DNA of 32,712 nucleotides from Pezizomycotina sp. ARF18 (GCA_002224055.1 AZLU01000040.1:209850-242561), one strand, 5' to 3'. Shown: positions 1-10,720, counted from the first letter of the stretch. Notes: generated by a model not told the origin, from the letters alone. Program-made: numbers and translations.

Positions 1-7
1 TTATATA
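1..7 (+). promoter_or_regulatory. TATA-like element at window edge
   Basis: TTATATA lies 19 bases before the ATG at 26. Its position fits a core promoter of the gene at 26-1779, but the upstream sequence is outside the window and the spacing is short for a fungal TATA box. Confidence 0.3.
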
Positions 8-25
8 CCACGACAAGATCGGAAA

Positions 26-1779
26 ATGGACACCACAATCCTTGAAACCAATGCTCAGCCACCCGTACCGCCGGGCGACTACATGTTCTTCTCCACGACG
101 AGAGCAAGTGCCGGCACTCCGTATTGAAGCCGCACCTTCCTCCCCTCCAGAACCTCCCCTGGCGTCGCCCCGCCGGCTTGCGTTACAAAAAAGCGCCTCA
201 AGGTTCACAAGCCGTCTTACGCCCACCTAGCGAACTTCTCGCCAGCTCCGAAGCACGCGAGGCTTTAGCTCCGCACGCAACCGCGACTGCCGCTGCCTGC
301 TGACGGGCTACAATTTCCTCCACCGCGATTCGACTCCCGCTCACCCTGCGGCGGCTTCGGACGGGTGTCCGTAGCCGCGCACGTCATACCCCCGAGCCTG
401 CCGAACCTGTGGACCGCAGAGATCCAACGCGCCATATACGGCCACGCGGCACACCTGATGAGAGGAAGTTCCGTCCCTCTGGATCCTAGAAAACCGGCAT
501 CTTACTCCGGAGGGACCTCGAAAGATCGCTGGACGAGTACCCACTGGAACCGTCGATCCAACACGCGGAAGGTAAGTGGTTAGTACCGCCTGATATCACC
601 TCATGCAGTTCCACGGGCAGGATATATACAAGTACGTCGAACCAGAGAACATGAACAAGATGCCCGTGATGGAGCAGTGGGAGGTACAACTACCACCGAG
701 GCGATGCTGAGGCTCTGAGGGTGCAGCCACCGGATGACCCTGAACACCTCGGTAGGTTTCCATGGCTAATGAAGAAGCCGGACAAACTCGTCGAGGTGTT
801 TACCGAGATGATTGGCAGCGGGCCGGATCCGTTGACGTTTACGAAGCCGTTGGGCCCCGTCGGTGAAAACGTTTACGGTACCATCTGCTGCCCCGACCGT
901 ATTGCTCCAACGAGACCGCTACCGAGAACCGCGGCCTGAGGTTAAAAGACGAGGGAGGAAGCGATCGAGGCGTCGGAAAGTTATTAAGGGTTGTTGGATC
1001 GGATAAGCTGCCATTTTCGCAGCTGTAGTAACGTTGCGCGTTGATGGAGCACACGGATATAACCATGCGTAGCGCAAGTGAAGCTAGCAAAGAAGAAGTT
1101 AATAGACGAGTCGGAAGCTCTCGAGATACGAAAGCAAAGCTACTAAAAAAAGGTAGCAGACCGAAGAAGCTGAACTGTCAACTGAGAAGGCAGACCTCGC
1201 GAGCAAAAGGGAAGCTTCAAGACTTCGAAACAGAAAAGCAACTCGCAAAGCTACACGCGCAGCAAGCGAGCTTGAAATTTCAACTTGGAACAAGTGGACG
1301 TGATCAATCTGAAACTGGCTAGAAGAGTCACGCCAACGAAGCACATTGTTGGAAACCCGCGTCAAGGCAAGAACTCTCCAACACATCAGCCTCACAGCGG
1401 AGTTGAAAAGAGTCAAATCGGAAAGGCAAAGATTCGAAAACGATACCAAAGACCAAAGCCGACGATCAATGAGCTCCAAGCCAACTTGAAGCTCTACAAA
1501 AAAAGCAACAAAGAGCAGACACGGAAGGCACAGGAGCGGTTAAAAGCAACAGGAGCTGGAGAAGAGGCTGGGAAGTACGAGGTACCAGGGCAAATCCAAC
1601 GGGAAGATAATCCTCTTTACGCAGCGCCTCTGCCGCCGCCGATTCAACCCCCTAATCCTGGAAAGAATCCCCGCCAAAAAGCCCGCGGTTCCCCTCTTCC
1701 TACTTTGAACCCACTCAGGCGAATTTACCATGGTACATACGTATGCTCAAGAAAGTTTGACGAAGGCAACATTATCTAA
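26..1779 (+). CDS. Unrecognised protein, proline-rich N-terminus and coiled-coil C-terminal part, frame-broken
   Basis: I do not recognise the family. The likely start is the ATG at 26 (AAAATGG context), beginning MDTTILETNAQPPVPPGDYM. Coding signal then moves among the three forward frames. There is a basic, proline-rich stretch to about 350, then a segment around 510-720 containing EGKWLVPPDI, FHGQDIYKYVEPENMNK and YNYHRGDAEALRVQPPDDPE, then 720-1020 with MKKPDKLVEVFTEMIGSG. From about 1070 to 1600 the residues are almost all K, E, R, Q, A and L with heptad-like spacing (LETRVKARTLQHISL, ELKRVKSERQRFEN, NELQANLKLYKK), so a long coiled coil is likely. The tail is proline-rich and ends at the TAA 1777-1779. 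At least six single-base shifts are needed. The GTAAGT-like site at 572 and CAG at 608 would enclose only 37 nt, so I read through it. Expected length is near 580 aa. The alternative is a true pseudogene. Confidence 0.5.
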
Positions 1780-2295
1780 ATTTGTCTTCAGGGTTGACCT
1801 GCAGCTTTCCTTCTTTGTACCAATCATAAAGACTCGCTGCTATGTCCGTACATACATAACTATATTGTACCCCAAATCGCGCCTTCTAATTCGCATCAGA
1901 CAGCATTTTGTATATCTTTCCACATAGGCGCAACACGCGATTCCATTTCGCTATATCTATTATTCACTCCCAAGAGCTGAACTGTTTAGTCTTGGTCCGC
2001 ATGCAAAGCAAATGCATTTTCTTGTACATACTTCTCAGTGATTCATAGAAACCGAATATCCCAATATTATTCTTCCATCGTAGCTAAAGGCTAACCCTCT
2101 TGAGTTACTCAGCTTCAATCGACAAGCTAGCAGTATGGCGCACCGCGATCGTAAAATAGTTATATTTTGTCAGAAGTTCTTTTTTTATGAAGAGATCGAT
2201 CATATCACACTCTCTAATGATTGGTTCCAATGAAGCAAGCCAACGCTAAATAAAAATCACGTCAGGCACATTCAACATTAAACTATTCCCCGGCT
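1780..2295. other. Intergenic region between convergent genes
   Basis: AT-rich spacer between the ends of the coiled-coil gene (+) and receptor H (-). It presumably carries both 3' untranslated regions and polyadenylation signals. No coding signal or repeat was seen. Confidence 0.5.
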
Positions 2296-3533
2296 TTATG
2301 ACTCCGTAATGGCTGACTCAACTCTCCCACGCTTCCCCGACATTTGCCCTCGCGCTGCCGCACTTCTCCAGATCGACGTGGCTCGGCCGCTTCGTACTCG
2401 CACCATAATGCGTTCCACACCGACGGAACTGCATGCTGACCGCGGGTAGATACCCGATGATGCTGCGTATCGTCGATACGACCGTTGACCTGTGCAACGG
2501 CCGGCTACCGGACGGCGAGCGCTTTTATCGCCGGGGCGCTGTCGACGATGATGGCGAGATCGACTTCGACCACGTGCCAGAACATGAAGAGCGGCCCAGT
2601 TCCATGTCTGGTCCGGTGTACGCTCGTATGGCTCGATTTGAGGAGACGGAGGACAGATGCGATGCAGACGCTATAAAAATAAAAATTAGATTCCGTCGGC
2701 GCGTTGACCTTGTTCAAAAAAGTACGGAAAAAGTTAGGGGCTGGTGACATACAGAAGACCTGATCCGAAGAACAAGAAGTGCGATCCGTTTCCGTAGATC
2801 GAAGTTGACCAGCATATACAACCCACCGTGACAGCGGTAGACTAGTATCATAACGTCGGTTCCGAGACTAAATGCCGCCTGCGCGAATGCCCGCGCCGTT
2901 ACGTTTGTGCAATGGCCCAGATGTCTGCCGAGTAGCACCAGATGTCGATCGGGTGGCCTTCGATATAATGAAATTCATTTTAGTCAACATCGAGAAAGAG
3001 TGTGAATAAAGAACACGTACAAGCAAACGCGGCGGCAAGTATCAGTGCTACACTGCCCATCGTCATAAATATCTCCACAGCAAAACACGTCACTGGAAAT
3101 CTCTGTTGTTGGAGCCAGATAATGTTCGATAGAAATTGAGAAAAGCGAGCTTGACGAAGAGAATCGTGGACATAAACGTGAGGTTTACAATCATGTTCAA
3201 TTTTAGGCTGACAAGGTTCTCCCGCTGTGTAATATCGTAGAAAATGCCGACCGAAGCCTTTTCAAAACATCAGCTATCACTATATATACAATCAGGAACA
3301 TCAGAGAGGGACCGATTTGCTTGTTTACCCCATTCGATATACATAACCAGGTCTCGACCTGCAGCGCTAACAGCCAACACCGTCGCAGCCAATATGTACC
3401 AATCATCCAACCGTAGCCTCCCTTACAATACTTCCATCCGCGAGTATATCCTCATCGCTAACCGCAAGCAGCATCGCTATCGTGAACGCCAACACTACGG
3501 GTTCGTCGCCATGTGATGCGTGCTGTAGTCCAT
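2296..3533 (-). CDS. Pth11-like fungal rhodopsin-domain membrane protein (receptor H)
   Basis: Seven-helix membrane protein of the fungal rhodopsin / Pth11-like family. In Magnaporthe the founder Pth11 acts in surface sensing; most members have no known ligand. The likely ATG is at 3533, though a longer N-terminus is possible. Family marks in order: MRIYSRMEVL, then LDDWYILAATVLAV (helix 2 entry), an F-G-R turn, MIVNLTFMSTILFVKLAFLNFYR (helices 3-4 region), VEIFMTMGSVALILAAAFAC, CHPIDIWCYSADIW, a hydrophobic stretch ending MILV, then FMFWHVVEVDLAIIVDSAPAIKAL. Three introns are readable: 3258-3328, 2959-3020 and 2671-2752, all GT..AG. At least four frame breaks are present, for example one G lost at 2916-2918 within W-G-H-C; the TAA near helix 1 would need a substitution or indel. 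The C-terminal frame is uncertain; the stop at 2296-2298 follows a tail containing VGVERIMVRV. Length is about 340 aa, normal for the family. Confidence 0.75.
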
Positions 3534-4434
3534 CCTGCGCATCACTAGCGGGACATTTCGGATCGGCGGCCGAAGGCGTCGTTGTATAACATCGCGTATC
3601 TTGTTCTTAGTTCTGTTAAGTTCGGGTATTTCCTTCCATCAATTGTCGGAATATAGGGAGGGCACAGTATTGCGTGAAGGTAAGGTCGTAGACTTCGGGA
3701 TTTTGGCATCGATGTTTAGCGCGAGGTGGCAGATTCCTTGGACCCAAAGAGGGAGGGAACAGACGTTTTCGCGACGCCGGGAAACATCGTGAAGGGGGAA
3801 ATTTATTGTAGCGTTCACCCCTTTTGAGCTAGTAATTTCAGAATATAGATAATCGTTGATAAGCGTCAATAGACTTCGCGATTATATCTTATGATAATAC
3901 TCGATTCTAAGACTTCATGCGATTCGTCGGCGCATGGGGGTATATATGTCTGTTCAACTATTAGTTGTTTATACCGTTGAGAAAAAACAAAAATGTAAAA
4001 ATGATGTTCGAAGCCCCACAGATGGCGAGATCTGAGAGGAAACTTGATGATAAGAGAAACTAAGGAATTCATTAGGCGAGAAAAGCATTCCAGACCAAAA
4101 GGACAGTGGAACTTGCGGTTTGAAAAACAGGAATTTGGCGGGGCTAGAAAGATGATCAGATTCGAACGTATTTCTCTCTAAATCCACTCGCATGATTTTT
4201 CTCCTGTTTTTGTTGGAAAAAAAGGTATGTACCTTTTTTTCTTTGTTTCGGATGGAATTAGCCTGATAGATTTTCAAACGCTCTTTCTTCTGAGGGAAAC
4301 ATTCAGACGAATGTACCTAATTTGATCACAGTAGCGTCGAGTTTGAGCTAGGCAGGAAACAATTCTGTACTAGTTCCCTGTTAGTCGAGAGTGGGGGCTT
4401 GCTGGCGGCGCTGGGGCCCTTGATCTTCAGGCCC

Positions 4435-4448
4435 CGCTATATATAGCG
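4435..4448. repeat. 14-bp perfect palindrome
   Basis: CGCTATATATAGCG is its own reverse complement. It follows a GC-rich stretch (4413-4435) that itself can pair through GGGGCC and GGCCCC. No gene start lies close, so a core-promoter role is not supported; function unknown. Confidence 0.5.
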
Positions 4449-4841
4449 AATCAAAGCGAGATTTATATCTCTTATTCGTTACGTTGAGCGTTTGCTAGAA
4501 TAAAGTACCCACGATCATGATATCTTCAAGCACCTTCGTTTCATCTCTGCCGTCTGATGGTACTTTTCTGCCGGAAACACATATGAAAAATCCCGATACG
4601 AGCATCGCTACCCTGGCTTGCCTCCCTCAGCGGCGGGGTCGAGAGTGGCCAAGCCTTTTCACTTTCGGATCTTCAAGTTCGCAATTGATCATTGTCTCTA
4701 GACCTTCGCTTTTGCATCTATTGAATTATTCAGGTCTTGCCTTTATAATCCCGATTATCTAGATAAGCTATGCAAGTAAGTCAAGCGAGGCGTTGATATA
4801 TTGGAGATGAATTGCCAGCTTGGATTCTTAAACTATACCGG

Positions 4842-4861
4842 AGTACTAGGTTACTAGTACT
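4842..4861. repeat. Inverted repeat, 7-bp arms
   Basis: AGTACTA and TAGTACT are perfect inverted copies separated by GGTTAC. The arm AGTACTA is rich in TA steps like the surrounding sequence, so this may be a by-product of composition. Confidence 0.4.
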
Positions 4862-5189
4862 TTGTATCAGCGTATTTTCCTTAGGCTTTCCTTATTTTAT
4901 ATACAGCGCAGGGCGTACAATAGATTATAGTAGTCTCCAACGCGAGTGGCATCATCAATAGCAGTCGCGCAGTGTTACAAATATGAAATAAGAAATGACA
5001 TATTGACATTTATACAGGAAATTTATCAAATATAGCGTAAGCTATAAGTATTATCTTGCATGGGTAGTAACCCGAGCATCTTATGAGTTTGCAAAACTTC
5101 AATTCGCTCCAAACATAGTCTTATTCAACTAGCAATAAATTTAATCAACTTCCACCGGCGCACTTACATCCCCATCCTTAGCAACAGTC

Positions 5190-6476
5190 TCACTGCTGTG
5201 TCAAAAGAATCCCGGTCTCAACCTTGAAGTTCTTCTCGAAATCTTCCTTCGTCCTCGTAGGCTTCCATCCGAGCTTAGCTGCCCGATCCGCCTTGATCAA
5301 AGAATTCGACGCGAAGCCCAACTCTGCGATGAGAGTATTTCCACCGAGCCATTTCGACGATGGTTCCTCCAAGCTCACGCTCTAGACATTCTCTTTCTTC
5401 CAGGCGCCGAGTTCAACCGCGGCCTTGCTTATACCCGCCGCAATCTCTTTCCACTTGAATACTCCCGTTCGGAGAATATAAACCCTTTCAACCGTAAGGA
5501 AGCTTTTCTCCTTCGCTCTGATCGCACGTATCAGCTATGGCTTTCGTTGTGAGGATCTCGTAGAGCTGTACGAGGTCTTCGATGTGCACGATGTTCCACG
5601 GGTACTCTCCGGTACCGATGTACTCAGCACGCCATATTTAAGCGCATTGAGGATTGAGAGGGGAACTTGGATGGAGAGCTTATTGAAGATGCCGCTGCCG
5701 GGACCGTAGATAGTTGGCGACATAAGGATGTAAATACGGACATTCTGGGCGATACCTTCCTTGACTACGGTGATGTCGGTCGTTCGTTGGGGTAATGCTA
5801 GTTCAGACTCCATATCGAGGAGAGTTTTGTAAACGGGAGAGGAAACGTCGGAGTAGACGGGAACGGGGTAGTTGGCGGCGTGGGGCGAAGTCACCGGTGG
5901 GTCGGCAAGATTCGAAGTTCCAGAGGTCGGCAAAGAATCGTTAATTTAAGGTGCCTTGTTAAGTGTAAGTACAATGCCGAGATTACGCAGGATTACGGAC
6001 GTAGATAGATGACATCCTTGCCGTTCTTCTTCTTGTGACCACCGAGGCCTTGAATCAAAGATCGCGCAGACTCGGTATGGAAGCCGGATGCAGTGTGGAT
6101 GACCACTGTTTTAGATTCATTTGCGTTAGCGCGTCTTTTTCGATCTCAAGCCAATTTGCAAGCTTTGAGCAAGTTGCGCACAATCATGTTCACTGGTGAC
6201 CTGTCTGAGGCGCTCCGCGTCGTCAAGGTCACGGAAGAGCTCAATGTTGAGACGGCCGAAAGTTTCCCTGAGCTTCCGCTTATCCTCACCGCGCACAAGG
6301 GCGGTGATTTCGGCAGATTTGAGTGTCTCGTTGGACGACTTGAAGAAAGTGTTCAAAATGGACCCGCTATACGATATGAATGTTAGCAAATAACTAAAAA
6401 AAACCGTGCTTGTATTCCAGAATCTCCCTTACATGTAGCCGGTCGCGCCCGTGATGAGGATCTTGACGGGAGACAT
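5190..6476 (-). pseudogene. NAD-dependent epimerase/dehydratase (extended SDR), damaged
   Basis: Rossmann-fold NAD(P)-dependent epimerase/dehydratase-type protein, family length about 330-360 aa, cytosolic by lack of a signal. Exon 1 (6476-6433) encodes MSPVKILITGATGY, with the TGATGYIG nucleotide-binding loop completed across intron 1 (6367-6432). Exon 2 runs to 6182, intron 2 is 6106-6181 (donor GTGCGC, acceptor CAG), and exon 3 gives VIHTASGFHTESAR. Later pieces include SGTSNLAD, MSPTIYGPGSGIFNKLSIQV, WNIVHIEDLVQLYEIL, WKEIAAGISKAAVELGAWKK, and the C-terminal LGWKPTRTKEDFEKNF. Damage: intron 3 starts at 6000 (GTCCGT) but no AG precedes the T-S-G-T-S segment at about 5927; one base is lost near 5630; an extra T gives TGA at 5488-5490; and TAG lies in frame at 5382-5384, probably from GAG. 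A classical YxxxK pair is not obvious. This is the best candidate in the window for a genuine pseudogene. Confidence 0.8.
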
Positions 6477-6630
6477 TTTGTACTGCTTTGGATTGGAAGA
6501 TGAAATCAAGTTGGGTTTGATCAAGTCCGTGAAAATATTAGAAGAGAGCTTGCGCTTATGGTTTGTAAAGAATACAGAAGTGCTTTGGTATCGAATCTGA
6601 TGATGGAATGCTTCGAACGTCTTTGAGGTG

Positions 6631-6640
6631 GCTTTTTATA
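6631..6640 (-). promoter_or_regulatory. TATA box of the epimerase locus
   Basis: On the minus strand TATAAAAAGC lies 155 bp upstream of the epimerase ATG at 6476. The sequence and distance fit a fungal core promoter. Confidence 0.45.
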
Positions 6641-8228
6641 ACATCATGAATGAAATATGAGGAGTCATGTTCATATGGTTTCTTACCAAGTCTTCAGTTC
6701 TTCTGATAATATTACCAATGCAATCTGATGGTAAATTACGATATTCATTCAACCTATGGTTTAACGACTCGTGTATCCATTTTCATCTCACGATTGAACA
6801 TTTCCCATATCTCATACTTACAAACAGAATTGAAACATCAAATTTGTTGTAGTGCTCTGCAGTCAACTCCGGAGCTTCAATCCTGGCGGAACTAAAAACG
6901 CGTCTCAAAAATAACCTTAGAACTTCAATTCGGATGCACGGCAATAAATTTCGGATAGCTGTCAGATGCGAGAACCTGGTACTCCGTAGGTTCAAGATGG
7001 ACTGGCTGGTCTCATTGGCTTCGATGGAGTAGTGCCGAAGATAAGACTTGGAGCGAGAGAACGTCATCGCTAAATTCTCCCAAATGATGGAAATGCCCAG
7101 TTCTTACAAATCCAGGATCACTGAACATTTTCGCTGGTGAAATTAATAAGCTGGGGCAGAGGTCCTACGTATCGTAGACAAGCTTTGAGGCTCAATATTG
7201 CTGACCCGGCTTCAAATGTCGGGACGAAGTACGCGACAGATATAAACACTCCTTTGGGTAATCACGATACGAGTACCGGGGACCCCGAATCCAAGGGGCA
7301 TTTAATAATAAAAAGTATTTCAAACCCTTGTTTGTCGGGAAATGTGGAGTTTCGAATAATAACGTGAATAGGGCCTCGCATTATTGTAACAGCGGCTGTC
7401 ACTTTTGTTGACCCTAAGCCTCAAACACGACGTCCGATAAGATAATAATAAAGACTGGGAAAGATCGGATCGGTGAATCTAAGTCTGATGAATATTCATT
7501 CTCAGCAGGACGAAACGGATTGCTATTCATAGCATTGCGATATAATTAGTTGGACTAAGCATGGATAGCCTGTAGAATCCCCGGTTTCGCACGGGCTCAA
7601 CTAACTGAATTCTCCAACTTGCCTTGAGTATCAGACCCATATCATCGAAGGAAAGTATGTAAGAACTCCCACTGGATCCCTCGTATCTTCAATCATGGTC
7701 AGCTGCGCTGCCGACGCTGCCCTTTATACTCGCTTTCTGGTTCCGGATGTTACTAGGGATCACATATCAAGGTCGAAAGAAACAGAGAGTACCTTATTCA
7801 ATGATAGGGGGTCTCGCCACTCAACTGCCTCTCACAATCAATAAGCCACCCTACCCCTACCCTTACGTTACTACCTCCTCAGAATGTGTCCTGCAGACGA
7901 TATTTCATATCTTAACATTTTAAAGCGCTTTCGTATTCGAGTCTTTTCGTCCGTTTCTCGGAAAGATCGGGGATCTTTAGCGATGGCTTGGCTTCATCCG
8001 AGATCGCGAGATTGGATGTTTACTGCGTTTCAATCCCGAACGCCACTGCGTTTCAATTTTTCAGCCCTTCAGCTCTCCGGGACAAGCCGGTATCGAATGC
8101 AACTCAGCCGTAGTCTAGAACGCGGCACACGCTCCCAGTACATACACCAGGCCTATCGCGGACACTTCACGAAAAAAATCTGGGGACATTGAAATGTCTG
8201 AAATGGCTCTTAAAACCCGCCCGGGTTC
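6641..8228. other. Intergenic region between divergent epimerase and DUF2235 genes
   Basis: No recognisable gene. Open frames at 6783-7067 (-), 7137-7367 (+) and 7884-8192 (+) show no family motif and no codon bias like the neighbours. Hand count at 7381-7500 gives TpA 9 against ApT 12, so no RIP-like excess here. Confidence 0.45.
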
Positions 8229-8229
8229 G

Positions 8230-8274
8230 ATATAAACGACGCGATATACCTTCCTCAATTTCAATATAAACGAC
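8230..8274 (+). promoter_or_regulatory. Duplicated TATA element of the DUF2235 gene
   Basis: The 11-mer ATATAAACGAC occurs twice, at 8230-8240 and 8264-8274. TATAAA at 8265 is 82 bp before the ATG at 8347 and the other copy 116 bp before it, both suitable for a core promoter. Confidence 0.5.
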
Positions 8275-8346
8275 TCCAAAGTCAAGCTGGTCATCAAAGG
8301 GCAACCAATTTTCAAATCGCCTCTCTTACAAGACGAAACAATCATA

Positions 8347-9717
8347 ATGGAAGTGCAAGGAGCGATATACAAGCGCGTGATTATCGCGTGCGACGGCACA
8401 TGGCAAGCCGGGGACAAGCTGCGAAACAAGTCGTCGTGGCTGTCCTACCTGAACCCGTTCTACGCGGCGCCTTCCACCGAGGAACTTGCGAAACCGATCG
8501 TAACTTCAAACGTGATGAAGATATGCACCGCTATCACAGACTCAGGTATCGACTCCCACGGCAAGCAAGTCCAGCAAATAACATACTACCAAAATGGATT
8601 GGGCACCGACGGCGGTAATTTTTGTCCGGTTATACCGGATCGGGAATTGACGCGAATGTTATAGAAGCGTACTTTTACCTCTCGATGAACTATTCTGAGG
8701 GGGACGAGGTTTTCTTGTTTGGGTTCAGCAGGGGAGCGTATACTGCAAGGTGCATTGCAGATCTCGTTCGATGCGTGGGATCTTTGAAAAGACGAGTCTG
8801 GCTATGTTCCCCGCGGTGTGGAATGCGTACAAGACCAAGAAAAGCGAAGAGGAGTGGGAGGCGTGGGTTAGACAGACCGAGTGGAAGTGGGAGAGGATCA
8901 GGGATGTCAGGATCAAGGTGATTGGCGTGTGGATACGGTTGGGAACTTGGGTGGACAGTATAAATTTTACAACGTGGAGTTAGGATCACGTATGTCATGT
9001 TTCCGCTTATCCTCTTTAATGGTGATCTTTAAGTTGACATACCGCTGACCCGGGATGTATAGATATTGATAATGCTTTTCAAGCTTTAGCACTTGATGAG
9101 CATCGGAAGCCGTACGCTCCTGCGATCTGGACTTTGCCGCCTGCACACCCCAACGGGACAGTTCCTAATCTAGCGCAATGTTGGTTCCAGGTGTTCACGT
9201 CAATATTGGCGGGGGAAGTTCCGATGGAGATATACAGAAAGACCCACGCCCTCTGTCTGATCTGACCCTTGTCTGGATGCTTGATCGCTGCGCCCCCTTC
9301 CTCGGCATAGACGAGAAAGTTGTCGCTACCGCGCGCGATCGCATCCATGCCTACAATCCTGCTTCGAGCTCTGATCCCAATGTGGCATACGGAACTGGAC
9401 TGATCAAGGATAGCTATACTGGTTTCATGAAGCTGTTTGGCACGCAGGCCAGAACACCCGGCCAGCAAGCCGGAACCACGAACGAGCATATCCACCCTTG
9501 CGTCAGAATTAGGGAGAAGGAATTGGCAGTGCGTGGAAGAACGAAGGCATGAGCGGATTTAAATGCCGCCAAGCTGGTGGAGCGGAGGGGAGAGGAGCGG
9601 GTGGTATGGGAGAAGAATGCGACTAGGAAGACGATCAAGGTCGAGGAATGGAGAGTCTCAGAGGGACAGCCGGGGTTCGAGAGATCCCTGATGGACGGGG
9701 AGGTGTTGAAGATCTAG
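8347..9717 (+). CDS. DUF2235 alpha/beta-hydrolase domain protein
   Basis: Member of the DUF2235 family, which has an alpha/beta-hydrolase fold; bacterial relatives include type VI secretion phospholipase effectors (Tle1), while fungal members are uncharacterised. The start ATG at 8347 has a good context (ATAATGG). Motifs in order: RVIIACDGTWQ near residue 10 (first strand), NGLGTDGGN, then FGFSRGAYTAR, where the Ser is the predicted nucleophile of a G-x-S-x-G elbow, then MFPAVWNAYKTKKSEEEW, TVGNLGGQYKFYNVEL, ALALDEHRKPYAPAIWTLPP, GVHVNIGGGSSD and LVWMLDRCAPFLGID. One intron is clear at 8990-9062 (GTATGT..TAG). Six frame breaks: loss of a base at T-run 8619-8623, G-run 8777-8779, GG 8931-8932, GG 9190-9191 and GG 9525-9526, and an apparent extra base near 9557-9564. 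The stop is TAG 9715-9717. About 430 aa, usual for the family; no signal peptide. Confidence 0.85.
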
Positions 9718-10216
9718 AGGGAATGTAGGTAACCCTTGTTTAATATGAATTTAGAACTTTTTGGAGATCCTGAAATCGAATATTTGGTACCGTACAACCT
9801 TGATTTTCTAGGTATGCGACGGAGATAATCTTTCCTTTTGGTGAATATATCTACTGTAACTGTAGATTGATATCATGATTATTCTTCCGGAGAACGTAGA
9901 TTACTGCGCTGCCCGTGATACTGCGTTATCCAGGGATTAGGATCTTGGTGAGACAAATCCGGGTTGTATTGCATTCGCCTAGTACCTGCTCCCGTAATCC
10001 CGAATTCCCCGCAACGATCAACAATGAACATTCGCGATGCGGATGGCAGGGGTTTGTCGAACTGTCAACCTCTCGCTTATCACTACTTGATTTTGTAACT
10101 ACTGTTGGAGTATCCTATAAACAACGTTGACACGGAGCGTATTTCCGTCTCATAGTATTCCTCCTCCAAAACCGTACTGGGATTTATTTCCTCCTCTCTC
10201 AGAGTGTGGAGCCTGT
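9718..10216. other. Intergenic region
   Basis: Downstream region of the DUF2235 gene. The open frame at 9915-10130 has no recognisable motif. Nothing else seen. Confidence 0.4.
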
Positions 10217-10223
10217 TATAAAA
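10217..10223 (+). promoter_or_regulatory. TATA box with C/A-rich leader
   Basis: TATAAAA lies 158 bp before the ATG at 10375. Between them is a leader rich in C and A (CACCTCC, CACAACCAAA) and a run of nine A at 10345-10353, like many fungal 5' untranslated regions. Confidence 0.4.
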
Positions 10224-10374
10224 GCAAGAACGAACGTCTTCCAGTCATAAATTTGGATACCGGCAAATCTTTCTAAGACGCAAAACACGCTTCATAATAA
10301 TTATAACAGTTCACCTCCTACACAACCAAATACCACCTCCACGCTAAAAAAAAACTTCTTGAAATCACGCCAAC

Positions 10375-10720
10375 ATGTGTTCAGACTTAAGCCGTCCACA
10401 CTCTCCAGCATCTGAAGTCTCAGAAGATGGCCGCACTTCAAATGGATGCTCTCCGCGAATGAAAAGGCATCGGTCAAAGAAATGATCGATTGCGACTGGA
10501 AGTCCCTTATTTCTTTCCAGTATCGCTGGTCTCTTCATCGCGACCTAGCGTTAATCCTGAAATTTACTATGTAGTAGACGATTTGGGCGTCTCCTTTACG
10601 CGTCTCGATAGAGATCGAATGGCATGCACGTCGTGCGGCAAGCTTTCCGGCCTCGATGACTTCGTTGAGAACGCGTTGCGCTTTGGTATCCACGATGCGG
10701 AGTTCATGACCAGGTTTTGA
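10375..10720 (+). CDS. Possible small gene of unknown function, frame-broken
   Basis: The ATG at 10375 (CAACATG) follows a promoter-like stretch and encodes MCSDLSRPHSPASEVSEDG, a Ser-rich acidic start, before the frame closes at about 10485. An open frame on the same strand from about 10487 to TGA 10720 contains MACTSCGKLSGLDDFVENAL. Joining them needs one or two single-base shifts. The opposite strand is also open over 10560-10740 (HELRIVDTKAQRVLNEVIEA) and has a more protein-like composition, so the coding strand is uncertain. There is no family assignment for either version. Confidence 0.35.

Larger units (their letters stand above)
3534..5189. other. Intergenic region with palindromes and TpA-rich stretch
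   Basis: No convincing gene. It holds the upstream region of receptor H and the downstream region of the epimerase. Short open frames on both strands have no family resemblance. It contains a 14-bp perfect palindrome at 4435-4448, an inverted repeat at 4842-4861, and a TpA-rich stretch. Hand count for 4841-4960 gives TpA 18 against ApT 11. Confidence 0.5.

Noticed and set aside
572-608. Possible intron GTAAGT..CAG in the coiled-coil gene
   Set aside because: Only 37 nt, shorter than normal fungal introns, and the interior reads as plausible protein (KWLVPPDI) continuous with the upstream frame.
2433-2747. 104-codon open frame on the plus strand
   Set aside because: Antisense of helix 7 and intron 3 of receptor H; the minus strand has the family motif and valid splice sites.
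3244-3516. 90-codon open frame on the plus strand
   Set aside because: Antisense of helices 1-2 and intron 1 of receptor H.
6783-7067. 94-codon open frame on the minus strand upstream of the epimerase
   Set aside because: No recognisable family and composition typical of non-coding AT-rich DNA.
8218-8236. GGGTTCGAT resembling a tRNA T-loop
   Set aside because: No matching acceptor stem, anticodon arm or T-stem pairing around it; it belongs to the TATA region of the DUF2235 gene.
8690-8998. 102-codon open frame on the minus strand
   Set aside because: Antisense of DUF2235 motifs (F-G-F-S-R-G and the W-N-A-Y-K segment).
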